A stretch of 60,469 nucleotides of DNA from Aureobasidium sp. EXF-3400 (GCA_024195585.1 SWBL01000316.1:1-60469), one strand, 5' to 3'; shown: positions 1 to 11,485, counted from the stretch's first letter. Notes: generated by a model from the sequence alone, not told the origin. Program-made: numbers and translations.

Positions 1-806
1 GGCGTTGCTGGAATTTAACCTCCACAACGACACATGCTACCACTACACCACATCACCTTAGCTTGTAAGGGTTGAATCTGGTTGGCCAGATTCAGGATCT
101 TGGGGAAAGCGTCAGACTGTCAGTATATGTACTCCACTATATGGTACTGCCTAGCAACGATACCTAATATGCAACTCTTCAACGAGTCGTAAAGACTTTG
201 CTTTCTGATTCTCGTGTACAAATTATCGGCAGAGATCGAAGTTCTACATTTAGCCGGCACTTCATCGTGCAACCGTTGTTTGCAGGTATCAATCATTACG
301 GCTTACTTGGGAGAGGTTTATCAGCTAGCAATTTACAAAAGTGCTGGCATAGACATGAAACAAACACCGTCAGTTTGGTTATGCCCGACTCTAATTTACA
401 TCCCGCGATACTGAAGGCCCAATAGACGTCTTATATCACGCGAACAGTTTCTTTCTCTCAGGAGTTACATAGTAGATGATTTTCAGCTATTGATGAAACG
501 AGGCCAGGGTGATATCCTCTGCAATCTGATCAGATATCGCTAACAAAGGTTCATCTTCATACTTGGATTACACTCTGCGAAAGAAGGCAATGCTCAATCA
601 TGAGGCTTACAAGAAGTGCCCAAAGTACCAAATCGACATGATCTTTGTTTCGGACGAGATTGTGTGAGTTGTGTATTTGTATGGTCTACTATACAAGCTC
701 CTGCTCTAGCCTTGTAGCCACCCAAAACACCTTTTTTTATAGCCTCCAGCCCAATGTTGTTCATGCAATGTCGTGAATTCGTAATAGCGTGAGGTGCCGA
801 GTGTGC
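1..806. other. Left-edge stretch without a recognisable gene
   Basis: I see no convincing coding region, tRNA or repeat here. Open frames are under 110 codons and show no family signal. The part nearest 806 is probably the 3' untranslated region of the minus-strand helix-turn-helix gene. Confidence 0.5.
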
Positions 807-1568
807 TCAGAGAGAAGGATATGGACTTCTGTAGACGTCCAGAGCAGAGGCATTCATGGCCATGACATGAGGATCGGGATCTGCATATAGATCGTGATAG
901 ACGCCCACGTGGTGATAAGGCGGAGCAAGGGAAGGATCGAGGACGTGCATATGGTGCGGCTGCAACTGTGAATGATGATGATGATGATGCGGGTGCTGCG
1001 ATGGAGGTCCGGTCAAGTCCTGCCATGGATCAAGGAGGTGGGCATCGGGAGGGAGGTCGTTAAGATGGTCGATCGGAATATGCTGAGGGATATGGAGAGC
1101 AAGAGGAGGTTGCTGTGTTAGAGGTTGAGCGGGTGCTTCTTTCTGGGCGATGGCCTTGTTGGCAGCACGGCGACGAGGGGTAGCGGTAGAGGTAGATGCA
1201 GAGGCGCGCGTACGGACAGGTCTCTGGCCAGTGGCAATGCCGGCGCGGGCAATGGCGCGTGAAATGGTCGACATGGACACGGTCAATTGCAGTTCCTTCT
1301 GCAGATGGCGGCGCATCTCGTCGAGTTCCATGTCTGGTTTGGCGGCGAGCAGGCCCTGCAAGAACTTGTCGACTCCCTCGCTCATGGCTCGCGGCCTGCC
1401 CAGCGTCTTCGTCTGCACGCGACCGACGGTGCCGTGCTTCTTGAACTTTGCGATCTTGAGATAGACATTGGTGCGCGACACGTTAGGCACGGCGGCGCGA
1501 ATGGCCATGGCCGACTTGCCCTCGCTCACCATGCGCTCTATCGTCGCATTGTCCTCGTCCGTCACCAT
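807..1568 (-). CDS. Helix-turn-helix protein resembling a Tc1/IS630-type transposase DNA-binding domain
   Basis: Single-exon 253-residue protein; ATG at 1568, stop TGA at 809-807. Residues about 1-45 form a homeodomain-like helix-turn-helix (motif AAVPNVSRTNVYLKIAKFKK). A GRPRAMSEG linker at about 57-66 leads to a second helical unit (ELDEMRRHLQ ... STISRAIARAG) at about 68-112. This tandem, paired-like order with a GRPR linker is known from Tc1/mariner and IS630 transposases. No DDE/D catalytic domain follows. The remainder is Pro/His/Gln-rich and probably disordered, with a run of six histidines near residue 195. I infer a DNA-binding protein derived from, or sharing ancestry with, a transposase head. 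It could be a transcription factor; targets are unknown. No inverted terminal repeats were noticed nearby. Confidence 0.75.
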   Translation of the reverse strand: MVTDEDNATIERMVSEGKSAMAIRAAVPNVSRTNVYLKIAKFKKHGTVGRVQTKTLGRPRAMSEGVDKFLQGLLAAKPDMELDEMRRHLQKELQLTVSMSTISRAIARAGIATGQRPVRTRASASTSTATPRRRAANKAIAQKEAPAQPLTQQPPLALHIPQHIPIDHLNDLPPDAHLLDPWQDLTGPPSQHPHHHHHHSQLQPHHMHVLDPSLAPPYHHVGVYHDLYADPDPHVMAMNASALDVYRSPYPSL

Positions 1569-3924
1569 CGTCTACATGGTCGCGGTCAGTCACACGTCTA
1601 CTCGCAGAGCATAGTCATGCAAGATGGCCATGTGCATAGCGTAGGAAGATGAGCTTACCGACGTCGTTTGTTTGTCAAATAGTTATGGGAATCGGCTGTG
1701 TGTCCCATCCTTTTTGCTTTGACGCGGGCCCGCTTCGTCCTGCAATGGGGAACGAGTACGAGTATTGAAGCTTCGAGTTGCCAATACTCCCAAACTTTTT
1801 ACCACTGTTGCAATAAACACTCCTCCAACTGTGCTTCGTATCTGTTCTGTGATACTGCATTTGATTTTCATGTTGTAGCATGTACGCTTGTCTCTCGTCT
1901 GCCTTGGCTCTGTTTCTCCTACGCTGCTCGCGCTGGCGTCTGACCTTACTCCTGTCGCTTGGCCAAATTCCAGTTTCAACAATCTAGGGCGCCCATTTCT
2001 CTTTTCCCAGACACTCGCACTGAGCTCAGTGTGGGCCTTCGTATCTGTTGCGAGTGAGAACAGTCTGGATACTAAGCTCTCGCAGCACCACGCCGTCTCC
2101 TTCGCGCCATGTACTCCTTCAATATGAATGCACAGCCGGTGCACTCGGCCAACGGTTTCAGGGACGTCGCCTTCCATACGGTACACGTACTGCGGGACGA
2201 CGGCTGATTGCCTGATTACGGTTTCGCAATCAGTGCAAGGTGCTCTCCTTGCCCCCCTCAGACGTCATATGCAAAGGTGAAGGAGGATATCAAGACTCCG
2301 CCAAGGCAGCAGGGCTTGCTGCTCGGTCGCTGCGCCCTCGGCTCCTGCCCAAGACATGCTCTCCGTCTAGAGGCTCAAAGCCCTCGCTGTACATGCGAGC
2401 CAGTATCCGGATGTCTTACTAATGGCAAGACAAAGACATGATGACATGAAACCTCTCCTGAACACACGTCAGAGGTGTCGAGGTCGACAAATTCAGGTTC
2501 TAGCTGACATTCCCATGCTAGCGAATGCAGAGTTTCACAAACGTTTTGCCAATACATACGTCTCCTTCAGACCCGCAGGCAATGGTCCGAATTATGAAGC
2601 CGACGGCCTAACGAAAACAATAGAGGGAGGTCGCGAGAGATCTGCCTTTGTCATCGCAACGATCCTGGCTGGTGGATCTGTCGTGGACGGTGGACCTGCT
2701 GCGAGCCAACAAGGGCGGACACCTGGCGGATATAAAGATCATCGCTTATTGTTTGGCGACAGATACATCCAAAGTAGGCGCGCATCTCGCTCACGGACAC
2801 CTTTCTAGAAGCAAAACCGAAGAAAAGGGAGCCAGCTTGGCGGGGTTTCTCCTTCCGAAATTGGGTGCGGCCGTTGAACCTTGCGACCACATCCACACAA
2901 CCCAGCCCTCCCAATTTTAACGTATGCGTGACAGTTCGATAATCGAGAACGATGTACACGATACCAGGTATCTTGCGGTTGACGGATGACAATCTATCCA
3001 TGAGACAGCAGATGCAAACGTCTCGTGCCACGCCGAAAGCGTGCATCCATGATGGAAAAAAATGCACCCAATCCTTTTTCCAGCGTCTGAGCATCCCGCA
3101 ATCGAACATGCACGGTTGGCGTTCACCGATGGTCCCGGCTTTTGGGTTAATTATTGCCATGCTCCTCATGACTCCTGGGCACGTTGTGTCTGTGTCAGAT
3201 CAAAGGGTATTTTGCATCTAGTTGCTAGGCTCTATTTCCTGCATAGACGTTTCGTCCCTCGTCTCTTTAATCGAAGGGGCCGCAAACATTAACATTCCAC
3301 TCCCCCTCTTGCCTTGCTTGATCGCTTTTCCTTATACCACCCATCCCACCTTCCTCATCCTCGACCACCCCGCGAATAGGCTTGCCTTCGACTCTCCTTT
3401 TGCTCGACCCAGCCGTCCGGTCCCGACTTTGCCTTTGTAGTCGCATCCATCACCACCACCACCACCACGACGACGACATCGTCCGCTCGCGGCATTCGCA
3501 ACAGTTCCAATCTCACTACTAGCGCTCTGTCTCTTCTGTTAAACAACTCAAACGTACCCATACATAATATTAGACTTTTGGCTGGTCCTGAACGCTGCAA
3601 CAATAACGTCAACAACAATACCTGGCAGAAACGTCACCGCCTTCAAGTGAGTATATACCACAATTCAGTCCTTCCACCAGACGCCATCCTTAAAGCGGTT
3701 AAGCTTATTTCTTTGCGACAGTCAGAAGCTGATCATTTCACTATCAAAAGATCCATACATTCACCGCGGCTCGTCTGATCTCGTCACAAAGCTGCGACAA
3801 CTCTTCTCTTCCAACTCTCTTCCTCATCCTCTTCTCTTACCGTTTTTCAAAAAGATCTTTAGTTCTTCCAAAGATCTTTAACTCCTCTACTCATCTTCCT
3901 TCATACCACATCACACTTTCAACA
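1569..3924. other. Long intergenic stretch with the CT-rich leader of the Tcp11-like gene
   Basis: About 2.4 kb without a supportable gene. The longest frames (167 codons on minus at 1683-2186, 172 codons on minus at 2651-3169) overlap frames of similar length on the other strand and match no family I know. From about 3290 the plus strand becomes C/T-rich with short triplet repeats (CAC/ACG at about 3450-3475), typical of a fungal promoter and 5' leader. The leader probably extends to 3924. Confidence 0.45.
3647..3721 (+). other. Possible 5'-leader intron of the Tcp11-like gene
   Basis: GTGAGT donor at 3647 and CAG acceptor ending at 3721 give a 75-nt intron in the untranslated leader, a size like the coding introns around it. 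It is supported only by splice-site appearance. Confidence 0.35.
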
Positions 3925-5868
3925 ATGGAAGGTAGCGGAGGCAGAGGCAGAAGAAACGACTCTATCAGCAGTGTCATGTCTGTGGGCGCTGACAACACCT
4001 CGCCTTCTTGGACAGATGACAACAACAGCAACAACGCGCGTGCTGATAAGAGATCTTCACGTGCAGAGCAGCAGCTTGACCATGAGGCATCTGTCCACAT
4101 GCTTTCACAATATGCCCCTGAAGATCCTTCATATATGGATGCCTCCACCAGCTCTGACACCGACCAATCCGACATGATGAGCCCTCTTGAGATCCGTCAC
4201 GCTATCTTTGAGTTGCTCGAAGAACTCCCCGAGACCGCCACGGTTGACCTCATCACTCCTTATCAGAGAGCCGCCATGCTTCCTCCTGTCACCCAAGAAT
4301 CACTCTGCGAGTTGGATGTTGGCCGCATTATCAACAACCCCAAGCTGCGTCACGATGTCAACTTCGACCGCGAACTCCACTTCAGACCCAACCTCGATGG
4401 CACCAGAGGCAAGCAGAAGCTCAAGTCCGCCGATGAGTACTGGAAGGCCTTGCTCGCCGAGCTGGAGATCTACAGAGCAGTTGGCTTCCGTCTCATGACT
4501 AGCAGAAGCGCAGAGGAACTGGAGTACTGGACCTGTATGATCAAAGCCAACCAGATCAGGCTTCCTGGAGTCTTCAGCACTATCCACGAAATCCTCAAGA
4601 CTCTCGTGCCCGAGCGTGACCAAGCCATTGTCGCAGAAAGACTCGACACCGACATGATCATGCAGCAGATTTGCAAGGGCGTCTTCGATCTTCTGGATCT
4701 TGCCCAGTGGTTGGCCACAATCCTGAAGGCACACTGCGCTCCCATGAGAGATGAGTGGATCGACCAGATGGTTGAGCAGACCACTAAGGGTGTTCAAGAG
4801 GGTGATCAGAAGGCTGTTGTCGTCGGACTCAGACAGACTCTGGCTATCCTCGAGGCCATGAAGCTGGACGTCGCCAACCACCAAATCAGACACCTTCGCA
4901 GCCTGCTGATCGATGATACTGTCAACTTCCAGCAGAAATACCACGTTCACAAGATCGCTGCAAACCGCTTCAAGCTCGATGGTGCACGCAACTGGTTCAA
5001 GGAGGAGCAGACTCTCCTCAACGGCTGTAACCTCGCCCCAACCCCTCTGGAGACCTTCTCCTCGGCCGTCCTTCGATCTTTGCTCGCTCAGAGCAACCTC
5101 ACCCACTTCCCCGACACATTCCACCTCGACTACGAACGTCTCCGCCTCCTTCGCAGCGACGTCCACAATATGATCCAGATGAACATGTGCTGCAACGCCT
5201 TTGATCTTCTAATCAAGGACAAGGCCGATGAGCAGGCTCGTGCTGCTGCCAAGAAATCTCTTCAGGTCAACATCGCTGCTATTGTCGGCGATGCACGCCT
5301 CTACGTCGAGAACCTTGAAAACATCTCTGCCGAGATCGTCCGCCTCGTCCTTCAGCTGGAAGGTGCAGATGTTACCTTCGACTCCGACATGATGAGCATC
5401 GTCGAACACCACCTTCGCGCCGAACTGCCCCTCGGTTCTTCTGCTTTCGGTATTCAGCTTCAGACAATTCTCGACACTCAGCTTCCTAGATTGTGCAACG
5501 CCGTGAACTCCAGCTCAAGACTTCCTATTCTGGCTCTTCACGATCTCATGCTGCCTCCCATCCAGCCTGCTGGCAAGCGTGTCCCTGTCAAAGCCGTCGC
5601 CGAACCACTCCTCGACGAGATTCTGAAGCGCATTACTCACCTCACAGTGATTCACTGGCACGTTTGGTCGCCCATTGTCTACGACGTTCAGGTCGAAGCT
5701 GAGTTGACTCCTCTCGGCTCACCTGGCAACAACCCAGACGCCTCTCACATGAACACCAACACCGCCTCGCCTAGCTCGGGCGCGTCGACTCCCGAGATGC
5801 AGAGCCAGAACGGTGGCTTCACTCAACCCCCTGGCCCTTCTATCACCAACGGACGCTCTCCGAAGTAG
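3925..5868 (+). CDS. SOK1: Tcp11 (T-complex 11) family protein, Sok1-like
   Basis: Single-exon 647-residue protein beginning at ATG 3925 after a CT-rich leader. Residues 1-85 are Ser/Asn-rich and probably disordered. From about residue 90 to 590 the sequence is almost entirely helical and carries the Tcp11 signature: an RHAIFELLEELP-like opening, an AELEIYRAVGFRLM stretch, and repeated helices around KLDVANHQIRHLRSLLI. The last 60 residues are again Ser/Pro/Asn-rich. In yeast the family member Sok1 acts as a high-copy suppressor of defects in the cAMP-dependent kinase pathway; the molecular activity is unknown. The length fits fungal members. No membrane segment or targeting signal is visible. 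The family call is firm; the Sok1 name is by family membership. Confidence 0.85.
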   Translation: MEGSGGRGRRNDSISSVMSVGADNTSPSWTDDNNSNNARADKRSSRAEQQLDHEASVHMLSQYAPEDPSYMDASTSSDTDQSDMMSPLEIRHAIFELLEELPETATVDLITPYQRAAMLPPVTQESLCELDVGRIINNPKLRHDVNFDRELHFRPNLDGTRGKQKLKSADEYWKALLAELEIYRAVGFRLMTSRSAEELEYWTCMIKANQIRLPGVFSTIHEILKTLVPERDQAIVAERLDTDMIMQQICKGVFDLLDLAQWLATILKAHCAPMRDEWIDQMVEQTTKGVQEGDQKAVVVGLRQTLAILEAMKLDVANHQIRHLRSLLIDDTVNFQQKYHVHKIAANRFKLDGARNWFKEEQTLLNGCNLAPTPLETFSSAVLRSLLAQSNLTHFPDTFHLDYERLRLLRSDVHNMIQMNMCCNAFDLLIKDKADEQARAAAKKSLQVNIAAIVGDARLYVENLENISAEIVRLVLQLEGADVTFDSDMMSIVEHHLRAELPLGSSAFGIQLQTILDTQLPRLCNAVNSSSRLPILALHDLMLPPIQPAGKRVPVKAVAEPLLDEILKRITHLTVIHWHVWSPIVYDVQVEAELTPLGSPGNNPDASHMNTNTASPSSGASTPEMQSQNGGFTQPPGPSITNGRSPK

Positions 5869-6768
5869 ATTGACCACCACTCATCAACTCTTCGATGGGT
5901 TCTTCACCTTGTACAACCAAACTCGATTAATTCTCGGTCCATTATTGTTTCCAGCCACCACTCAAGCTACCTCGGCCAGCGACCTTCCTAGCCTCACCAT
6001 CGAAGCAGGATGACTAGCAGCTCGTTGGACATGCTTGCGTGCGCGACTTTCTGCAGATACCCCTTGTGTTTTCGGTTTCTTTTCTTTTTCTCTTTTGTTG
6101 TCTTTACATTATCATGAAGCAGTTCAGCAAGGCGCTGGCGGAGTTACCAAGTCAATCGTTTATCTTCCGGAATGGCGGAATTGTGTTTTTAGCAAAGCAG
6201 TCACTCATTGTACATACCTTATCCAAGTTTCCTTATCGAGTATCATATCTCAAAACGTTTTCAAACCCGTACTTGCCAGCACAGCTGAATCAATATCAAT
6301 TGAGCTCAGGACCGACTTGAATGTCTAACCGAGGTTATAAGCATCGACCTTTTGGAGATCAATGTCATGCTCTATTCTTGATCATCTTTGGAGCTTAGCC
6401 TTAGGCGAAGAAGGTGTCAAAATAAATTGCCCCCACGGTCGGAAAGCTTGGTTTTGCTGCTCTAGCCCGTCGCGGTCAAGTTTTGATTTTATCCGACAAA
6501 CCCGAAGATGGACCGAACGTGGTGACTAGAGAAGATGATATCACTCTTTGAATGCCTCATCGTTACGTAGGAGCGGCAGTACGGATAGATAGCACTGAAC
6601 GATGTTACGCGCAATATCTAGACGGCTACGCCGGCTGAAGATTGTTCGATTACAAACCTGCATGTACGAATGCCGCAGCTTCCGCCGCATCAAGCTTATA
6701 TCTTTCTGTGAAATCCAACGTCTCTCTCCGCTTGCTATTTCAAACTACCACAGCTTACAAAATCAATC
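5869..6768. other. Intergenic: 3' region of Tcp11-like gene and promoter of FMN enzyme gene
   Basis: No supportable gene. Open frames near 6035-6328 and 6602-6946 lack family signal; the second merely runs into the first exon of the next gene. The 150 bases before 6769 are probably 5' leader. Confidence 0.5.
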
Positions 6769-8206
6769 ATGGATGCCAAGAACCCCAACAAGGAGTACAG
6801 AACTACTCCTGAGTACGCAGAGTACCAGAGAGACAATTTCTGGGCAGACAATGAGGGCAAGACTCCTCCTTTCAACACTCGTAAGCAGTGCAATATTCAG
6901 CAGATTCACGAGCAGAAAAGGTATTGAGATCAAACCTAGACCCTGACAAGCTCGAGGAAAGAGCAAAGGAGAGGCTCTCGGAGGGTGGCTGGTACTATGC
7001 CTCCTCCAATGCTGGCTACTCGACAACACATCTGGCCAACCGTCAGGCTTTCTACCGCCATCGCATCATCCCTCGCATGCTGGTCGACACCAACAAGCGC
7101 GACTCTGCTTGGGAGATCTGGGGCCACAAGACTAGCGCACCTATTGGATTCTCTCCCATTGGTATCAACAAGATCTACAACCCTCTCGGAGAACTCCCTG
7201 TAGCAAAGGTCGCCAAAGAACTTAACCTGCCATATTGTTTGAGTACTGCTGGCTCGCAGCCCATTGAGGATGTCGGTGCTGCTAACGGAGAGGGCCCTCG
7301 CTTCTTCCAGCTATACATGCCGCATGATGATGAGTTGACGGTTTCGCTGTTGCGCAGAGCCATTGACTCTGGCTTCACTGCCTGTATCCTGACTGTTGAG
7401 TATGTAGCTCCTTGAACCTTTTCACCGGAAGCAGCAATTAACAAAGTCTTCACAGCACATGGCAACTTGGGTGGAGACACGATGATGTCGCGCACAGCAA
7501 CTACGCTTTCTACCACGGCATTGGTGCTGATCTGGGTCTGTCTGATCCGGTCTTCCAGAAGAGACTCGCAGAAGACGGCATTGACCCCAAGAAGGAACCT
7601 AACAAGGCAGGTGCCAAGTGGATTGATAATGTCTGGCATGGAAGAGCACACAGCTGGGAGAAGATGCCCTGGCTCATCAAGACGTGGAAGGAGATGAGCG
7701 GTGGCAAGCCCTTCGCTATCAAGGGCATCCAGAGTGTAGCCGATGCCAAGAAGTGTGTTGAGATCGGCTGTGATGGCATTGTCGTCAGTAACCATGCTGG
7801 AAGACAAGTTGACGGAGCCGTCGCAAGTCTTGACGCTCTGGAGAAGATTGTTGATGGTAAGACTACACCAAATCACGGTCAAAACAGCTGCTAACCATTG
7901 ACCGCTCTAGCTGTTGGTGATAAGATTTACATCATGTTCGACTCCGGAGTGCGCGGCGCCTCGGATGTCTTCAAGGCTCTTGCACTGGGAGCCAAGTTTG
8001 TCTTCGTCGGCAGACTGTGGGTCTGGGGCCTGAGCATTATGGGCGAACACGGTGTGAGGCACGTCATGAAGTCTCTTCTGGCGGACTTCGATATCCTCCT
8101 GAATGTTGCTGGCTTCCAGAATGTCGAACAAATCGTGGGCAACCGTGAGGCACTGGAGTCTTTGCCCAAGGCATACACACTAATTCAGGAAAGAGCAAAG
8201 CTTTGA
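6769..8206 (+). CDS. FMN-dependent alpha-hydroxyacid oxidase, lactate 2-monooxygenase-like
   Basis: Four exons: 6769-6880, 6940-7399, 7456-7856, 7911-8206 (introns of 59, 56 and 54 nt), giving 422 residues. The reading frame joins cleanly at each GT-AG pair (for example TVD/TWQLGWR across the second intron). The TIM-barrel FMN enzyme family is shown by PIGFSPIGINK near residue 100, TWQLGWRHDD, the catalytic-site segment SNHAGRQVDG and the phosphate-binding segment FDSGVRGASDVFKALALGAK. The family oxidises 2-hydroxyacids such as L-lactate with FMN. The TWQLGWRHDD insert is what I associate with the fungal lactate 2-monooxygenase-like branch rather than cytochrome b2. There is no obvious targeting peptide or PTS1. 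The exact substrate cannot be read from sequence. Confidence 0.85.
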
Positions 8207-8499
8207 GGAGCTATGAGGATGATATAACGATGGCTTTTGGACCTGTTGATCGGGAGTTGAAAACGTGTACGACTTTAATGAAATCCGAAATTGATTTTGA
8301 CATGCATGACCGAGTTTTCTGATATTAGCAAGAATGTTGTTGGTGTAAGAAGAGAAGGTTTCCCTTGAGAGTCGTCGTCGTTTTGTTTGGCAAGTTGTTG
8401 TTGAGTCCGTGCGCACAGGCTCGATGTCCAGCTCATGCAGCGAGCATCTATCATTCTTGTCAACCAATCAACACATCGTTAAGGCAATCAAAAAGCAAA

Positions 8500-9290
8500 A
8501 TGGACGAGATATACAACTACGAGACAATCACGTACAAAACATTCTCAGAGCTGCTTGACTCGTACAAGGAACTTGTCCCAAACAAGCTGGACGATCTGGA
8601 GGAGCAGCGACTCGTAATCATCCCTAAATCATTATCGGAAAGGACCGACGACGCACACCTGAAGAAGCCGGAAGTGCAAAAACTGGTAGATTGGAAGCTG
8701 TACGTTGAAAGCGTTGAGTAGTCCTCATCACCCAATACAAAACTGATTACTCTATCCAATCCTGCAGAGGACACGGCACTTTCAGACCCTCTTTACGCAA
8801 GCTCGTCGAATCAAACACAGACGAGACGGTGGAGCAATGCACGCGAGAAGCGTTCGAGACTTACGACAAGGACAACGAGCAGTGGGACAAGGTGGTGGGG
8901 ATGATGGCCAAGGGGCTTCGTGGCGTAGGGCCTGCCACAGCCTCGCTCCTGCTCAACACTTACGACGGCGAGAAAGTGCCGTTCTTTTCGGATGAGCTGT
9001 ACCGTTGGGTCGCGTTCTCCGAGGGTAAAGGTAACGGATGGGACCGCAAGATCAAGTATTCGGCGAAGGAATACCAAGAGTTGTACAGACGAGTGGAGAT
9101 GTTACGAGAAAGATTGAGCAAAGAGAGCCACGAGACGATCACGTCAGTTCGGGTTGAAATGGTAGCGTACGTACTAGGACGAAGACAGATCGGGAGAGCG
9201 AAGAGAAAGGAGATCGATGAAGAAGACAGAGAGGGAGCTGATAAAGAAGCAGAAGAAAGTGCGACTATAAGGAAACGAAGAAGGGCATAG
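8500..9290 (+). CDS. Helix-hairpin-helix protein, Amun-like (DNA-glycosylase-like fold)
   Basis: Two exons, 8500-8699 and 8768-9290, with a 68-nt intron (GTACGT...CAG), giving 240 residues. After the junction the protein reads WKL-GHGTFRPSL, which I recall as conserved in a eukaryotic family related to Drosophila Amun. The segment KGLRGVGPATASLLL near residue 110 is a typical helix-hairpin-helix, as in HhH-GPD DNA glycosylases. The usual catalytic lysine/aspartate arrangement of glycosylases is not evident to me. The last 40 residues are highly charged with a basic end (IRKRRRA), possibly a nuclear signal. The role is unknown; nucleic-acid binding is an inference from the hairpin motif. Confidence 0.7.
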
Positions 9291-10450
9291 ATACTGTTGT
9301 ACCATCAGTACAGACACCTATCATCGAAGTCTTACAGTTTTTCGTCCGTATCTTAGGGACTCTCGGATTGAGATGAGTTGTCGATGCATGACAGACATTG
9401 GATGTCGTAGGGCTGAGCACGCCATACAGACATTATTGCAGGAATTTGGCTGCTTCAAGCCACGGTCCTGACCGACACAAGCTCGTCGACCTCCCCGTGT
9501 GCTAAAGACAGTCACGATTCCTTCTCCATCCGAGATACAAGCGTTATTGTAAGCTATCGAAATGCACAGTTGCGATTCGAATATGAGCCTGGCCATTGGG
9601 ATAGCCTTTAATGGGGTTCTCTCTGTGGGGACCACAATCTTTACGAAAGTGTTGTGCGTTTCTGTAGCTACACTGTGCCTGTGTTTAGCACATGGAGAGA
9701 GAATGAAACACGTCAAAAGCTCAGAAGGAGCAGATCTAAATGCACCTACAGTTGACATATTGGAGATGTAGTCCAGATTACCCGAAGTAGTGGTGGCTTT
9801 GGTACGGGGTCCGTTTGTATGTGCAAAGGACGGCGGAAAAAATTGCCCGCTTGGTCAAAAATATTATTAAGCGCGATCGTCTGCTTTCAAAGCAAGAGTA
9901 AGCCGAGGAAAGGCGGGGGTTCACACGAGGGATCCGCAACCTAATCTGGACTAGGACGGAGTGGAGGAGAACAATACGAAGCGCACAAGGGAGATGAGAA
10001 GAAGAGTAACAAAGCAGCAAGAACAATAGCGTCTGCAGGAACAAGCGATAGAGACGAGCACAAGTATTGCGAGTAGATCGATCACAGGCGGGACGGATTG
10101 GAAGGACAAAAGGGATTGACACAACGATGATGAGATCAAGGGCACAAAGCGGACAGAAGCGGAGGAACGGCAGAGAGCGAATCGAGGGCTGTTTCGACGC
10201 ACGTGCCAAGCGGGCTCGAGAGTGGAAAGCGCTCCCAACGATTGCAACTTCAGCACGTCGCACTCGAATTCGGCCGACTGTTTCCCTCCTGCCTCACTCG
10301 ACAAAAGCACGCAACCACCCCCACCACCCTCAGGCCTCTACTACGCCCAGCGACCCCTTCATACCACCTGTACATCGCCGACCCCGCCGCTTCTGACTTT
10401 TGCAACAAAACCCAGCGCCGCCGCGCGCCTGCCGCACGTCTCCGCCCGTC
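9291..10450. other. Intergenic: promoter and long leader of the Cys-3-like gene
   Basis: No supportable gene between the HhH protein and the bZIP start. From about 9950 the plus strand is purine-rich, then C-rich before 10451, as expected for a promoter and 5' leader. An ATG at 10127 opens an 89-codon frame ending at 10396, which would be an upstream ORF if transcription starts before it. The plus-strand frame 9562-9771 shows no family signal. Confidence 0.45.
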
Positions 10451-11319
10451 ATGTCGACCTACAGCGCCCGTCGCGCCCCCAATGTGTCGCAATACATTGC
10501 CAACCTGAACACGGTGCCCTCTGCCGCCGACCTGGCCGCCCAGCAGGAACTCGGTGCCTTTGATGATGACCTGGCCATGTTCACCAACACTCAATTCTTC
10601 GACTTCGATGGTGACATGCCCGCCTTCCCCGACATGCCTCAGCAGCAGTCCCCCGCCAACATGCAGCCCGACATGCACAAGCCCCTCGATTTTGGAAACG
10701 GTACGCATCCCTTAGCACGTCACCATACCTTCACGTCTAACATGTCATAGCCAACAACTTCCAGTTCCCCGACTTCTCCTTCCAGCAGTCGCGACCTCAC
10801 GCCTTGCCAACCTCACCGCCCAATGGTCTCGCTATTGCTCCTTCTCCCTCGACTCGTCTGGACTTCCCTGCCCAGCATGCACCTCGCATGGTCCAGCCTC
10901 AGCCCCAGGCCGCTTTCTCGCAACCATCTCCCCAAGTAGGAGACAAGCGCAAGTCGACTGTCGCCGCCATGTCGTCGCCTGCTGATCTTGAGGACGAATC
11001 CCGCATGGCTGCCGAAGAGGATAAGCGCCGCCGCAACACTGCCGCCAGTGCCCGTTTCCGTGTCAAGAAGAAGCAGCGTGAGCAGGCTCTCGAGAAGACT
11101 GCCAAGGAGATGTCCGACAAAGTCCAGATTCTCGAGGCTCGCGTCAACCAGCTCGAGATGGAGAACAAGTGGCTCAAGGGCCTCATCACCGAGAAGAACC
11201 TCAAGGGTCCTACCGCCAACTCAGAAACCACAGACGCCAAGGAGTCTGAGTCAAAAACCGAATCGTCCAAGAAGGGTGTTGGGACCGACAAGGAGGCGGA
11301 CAAGGCTGTCGAAGCTTGA
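10451..11319 (+). CDS. cys-3: bZIP transcription factor, Cys-3/MetR type (sulfur regulator)
   Basis: Two exons, 10451-10700 and 10751-11319, with a 50-nt intron bearing CTAAC near its end; product 272 residues. The basic region DKRRRNTAASARFRVKKK lies at about residues 174-191, followed by a leucine zipper (ILEARVNQLEMENKWLKGLI) to about 235. The NTAASARFRVKKKQREQAL signature is that of Neurospora Cys-3 and Aspergillus MetR, which activate sulfate assimilation and sulfur-scavenging genes under sulfur limitation. The N-terminal half is acidic and Gln/Pro-rich (AFDDDLAMFTNTQFFDFDGD) and could activate transcription; the C-terminus is Lys/Ser/Glu-rich. In Neurospora this class is autoregulated and turned over by an SCF complex; neither is visible here. 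The start is the first ATG in frame close to the homologous N-terminus. Confidence 0.85.
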
Positions 11320-11485
11320 TTGCGATCACATCGACATGTCTCTGCCAACACCAAACTCAAAATGCCTTTCTGTTTTCCTGACGTTCTACCATGATGTCTG
11401 ATGTTTGATCTCTATCATAGTTGAGTGGATTATTTTGGTTGGATTATATACATGCCAAGTGCTAAATGAATCTACTCATTTACTC

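Noticed and set aside
1683..2186. 167-codon minus-strand frame upstream of the HTH gene
   Set aside because: No family resemblance, and shorter plus-strand frames cover the same bases. It is more likely leader or promoter of the minus-strand gene.
2651..3169. 172-codon minus-strand frame
   Set aside because: No motif, opposite-strand frames of 70-90 codons in the same place, and no splice continuation found.
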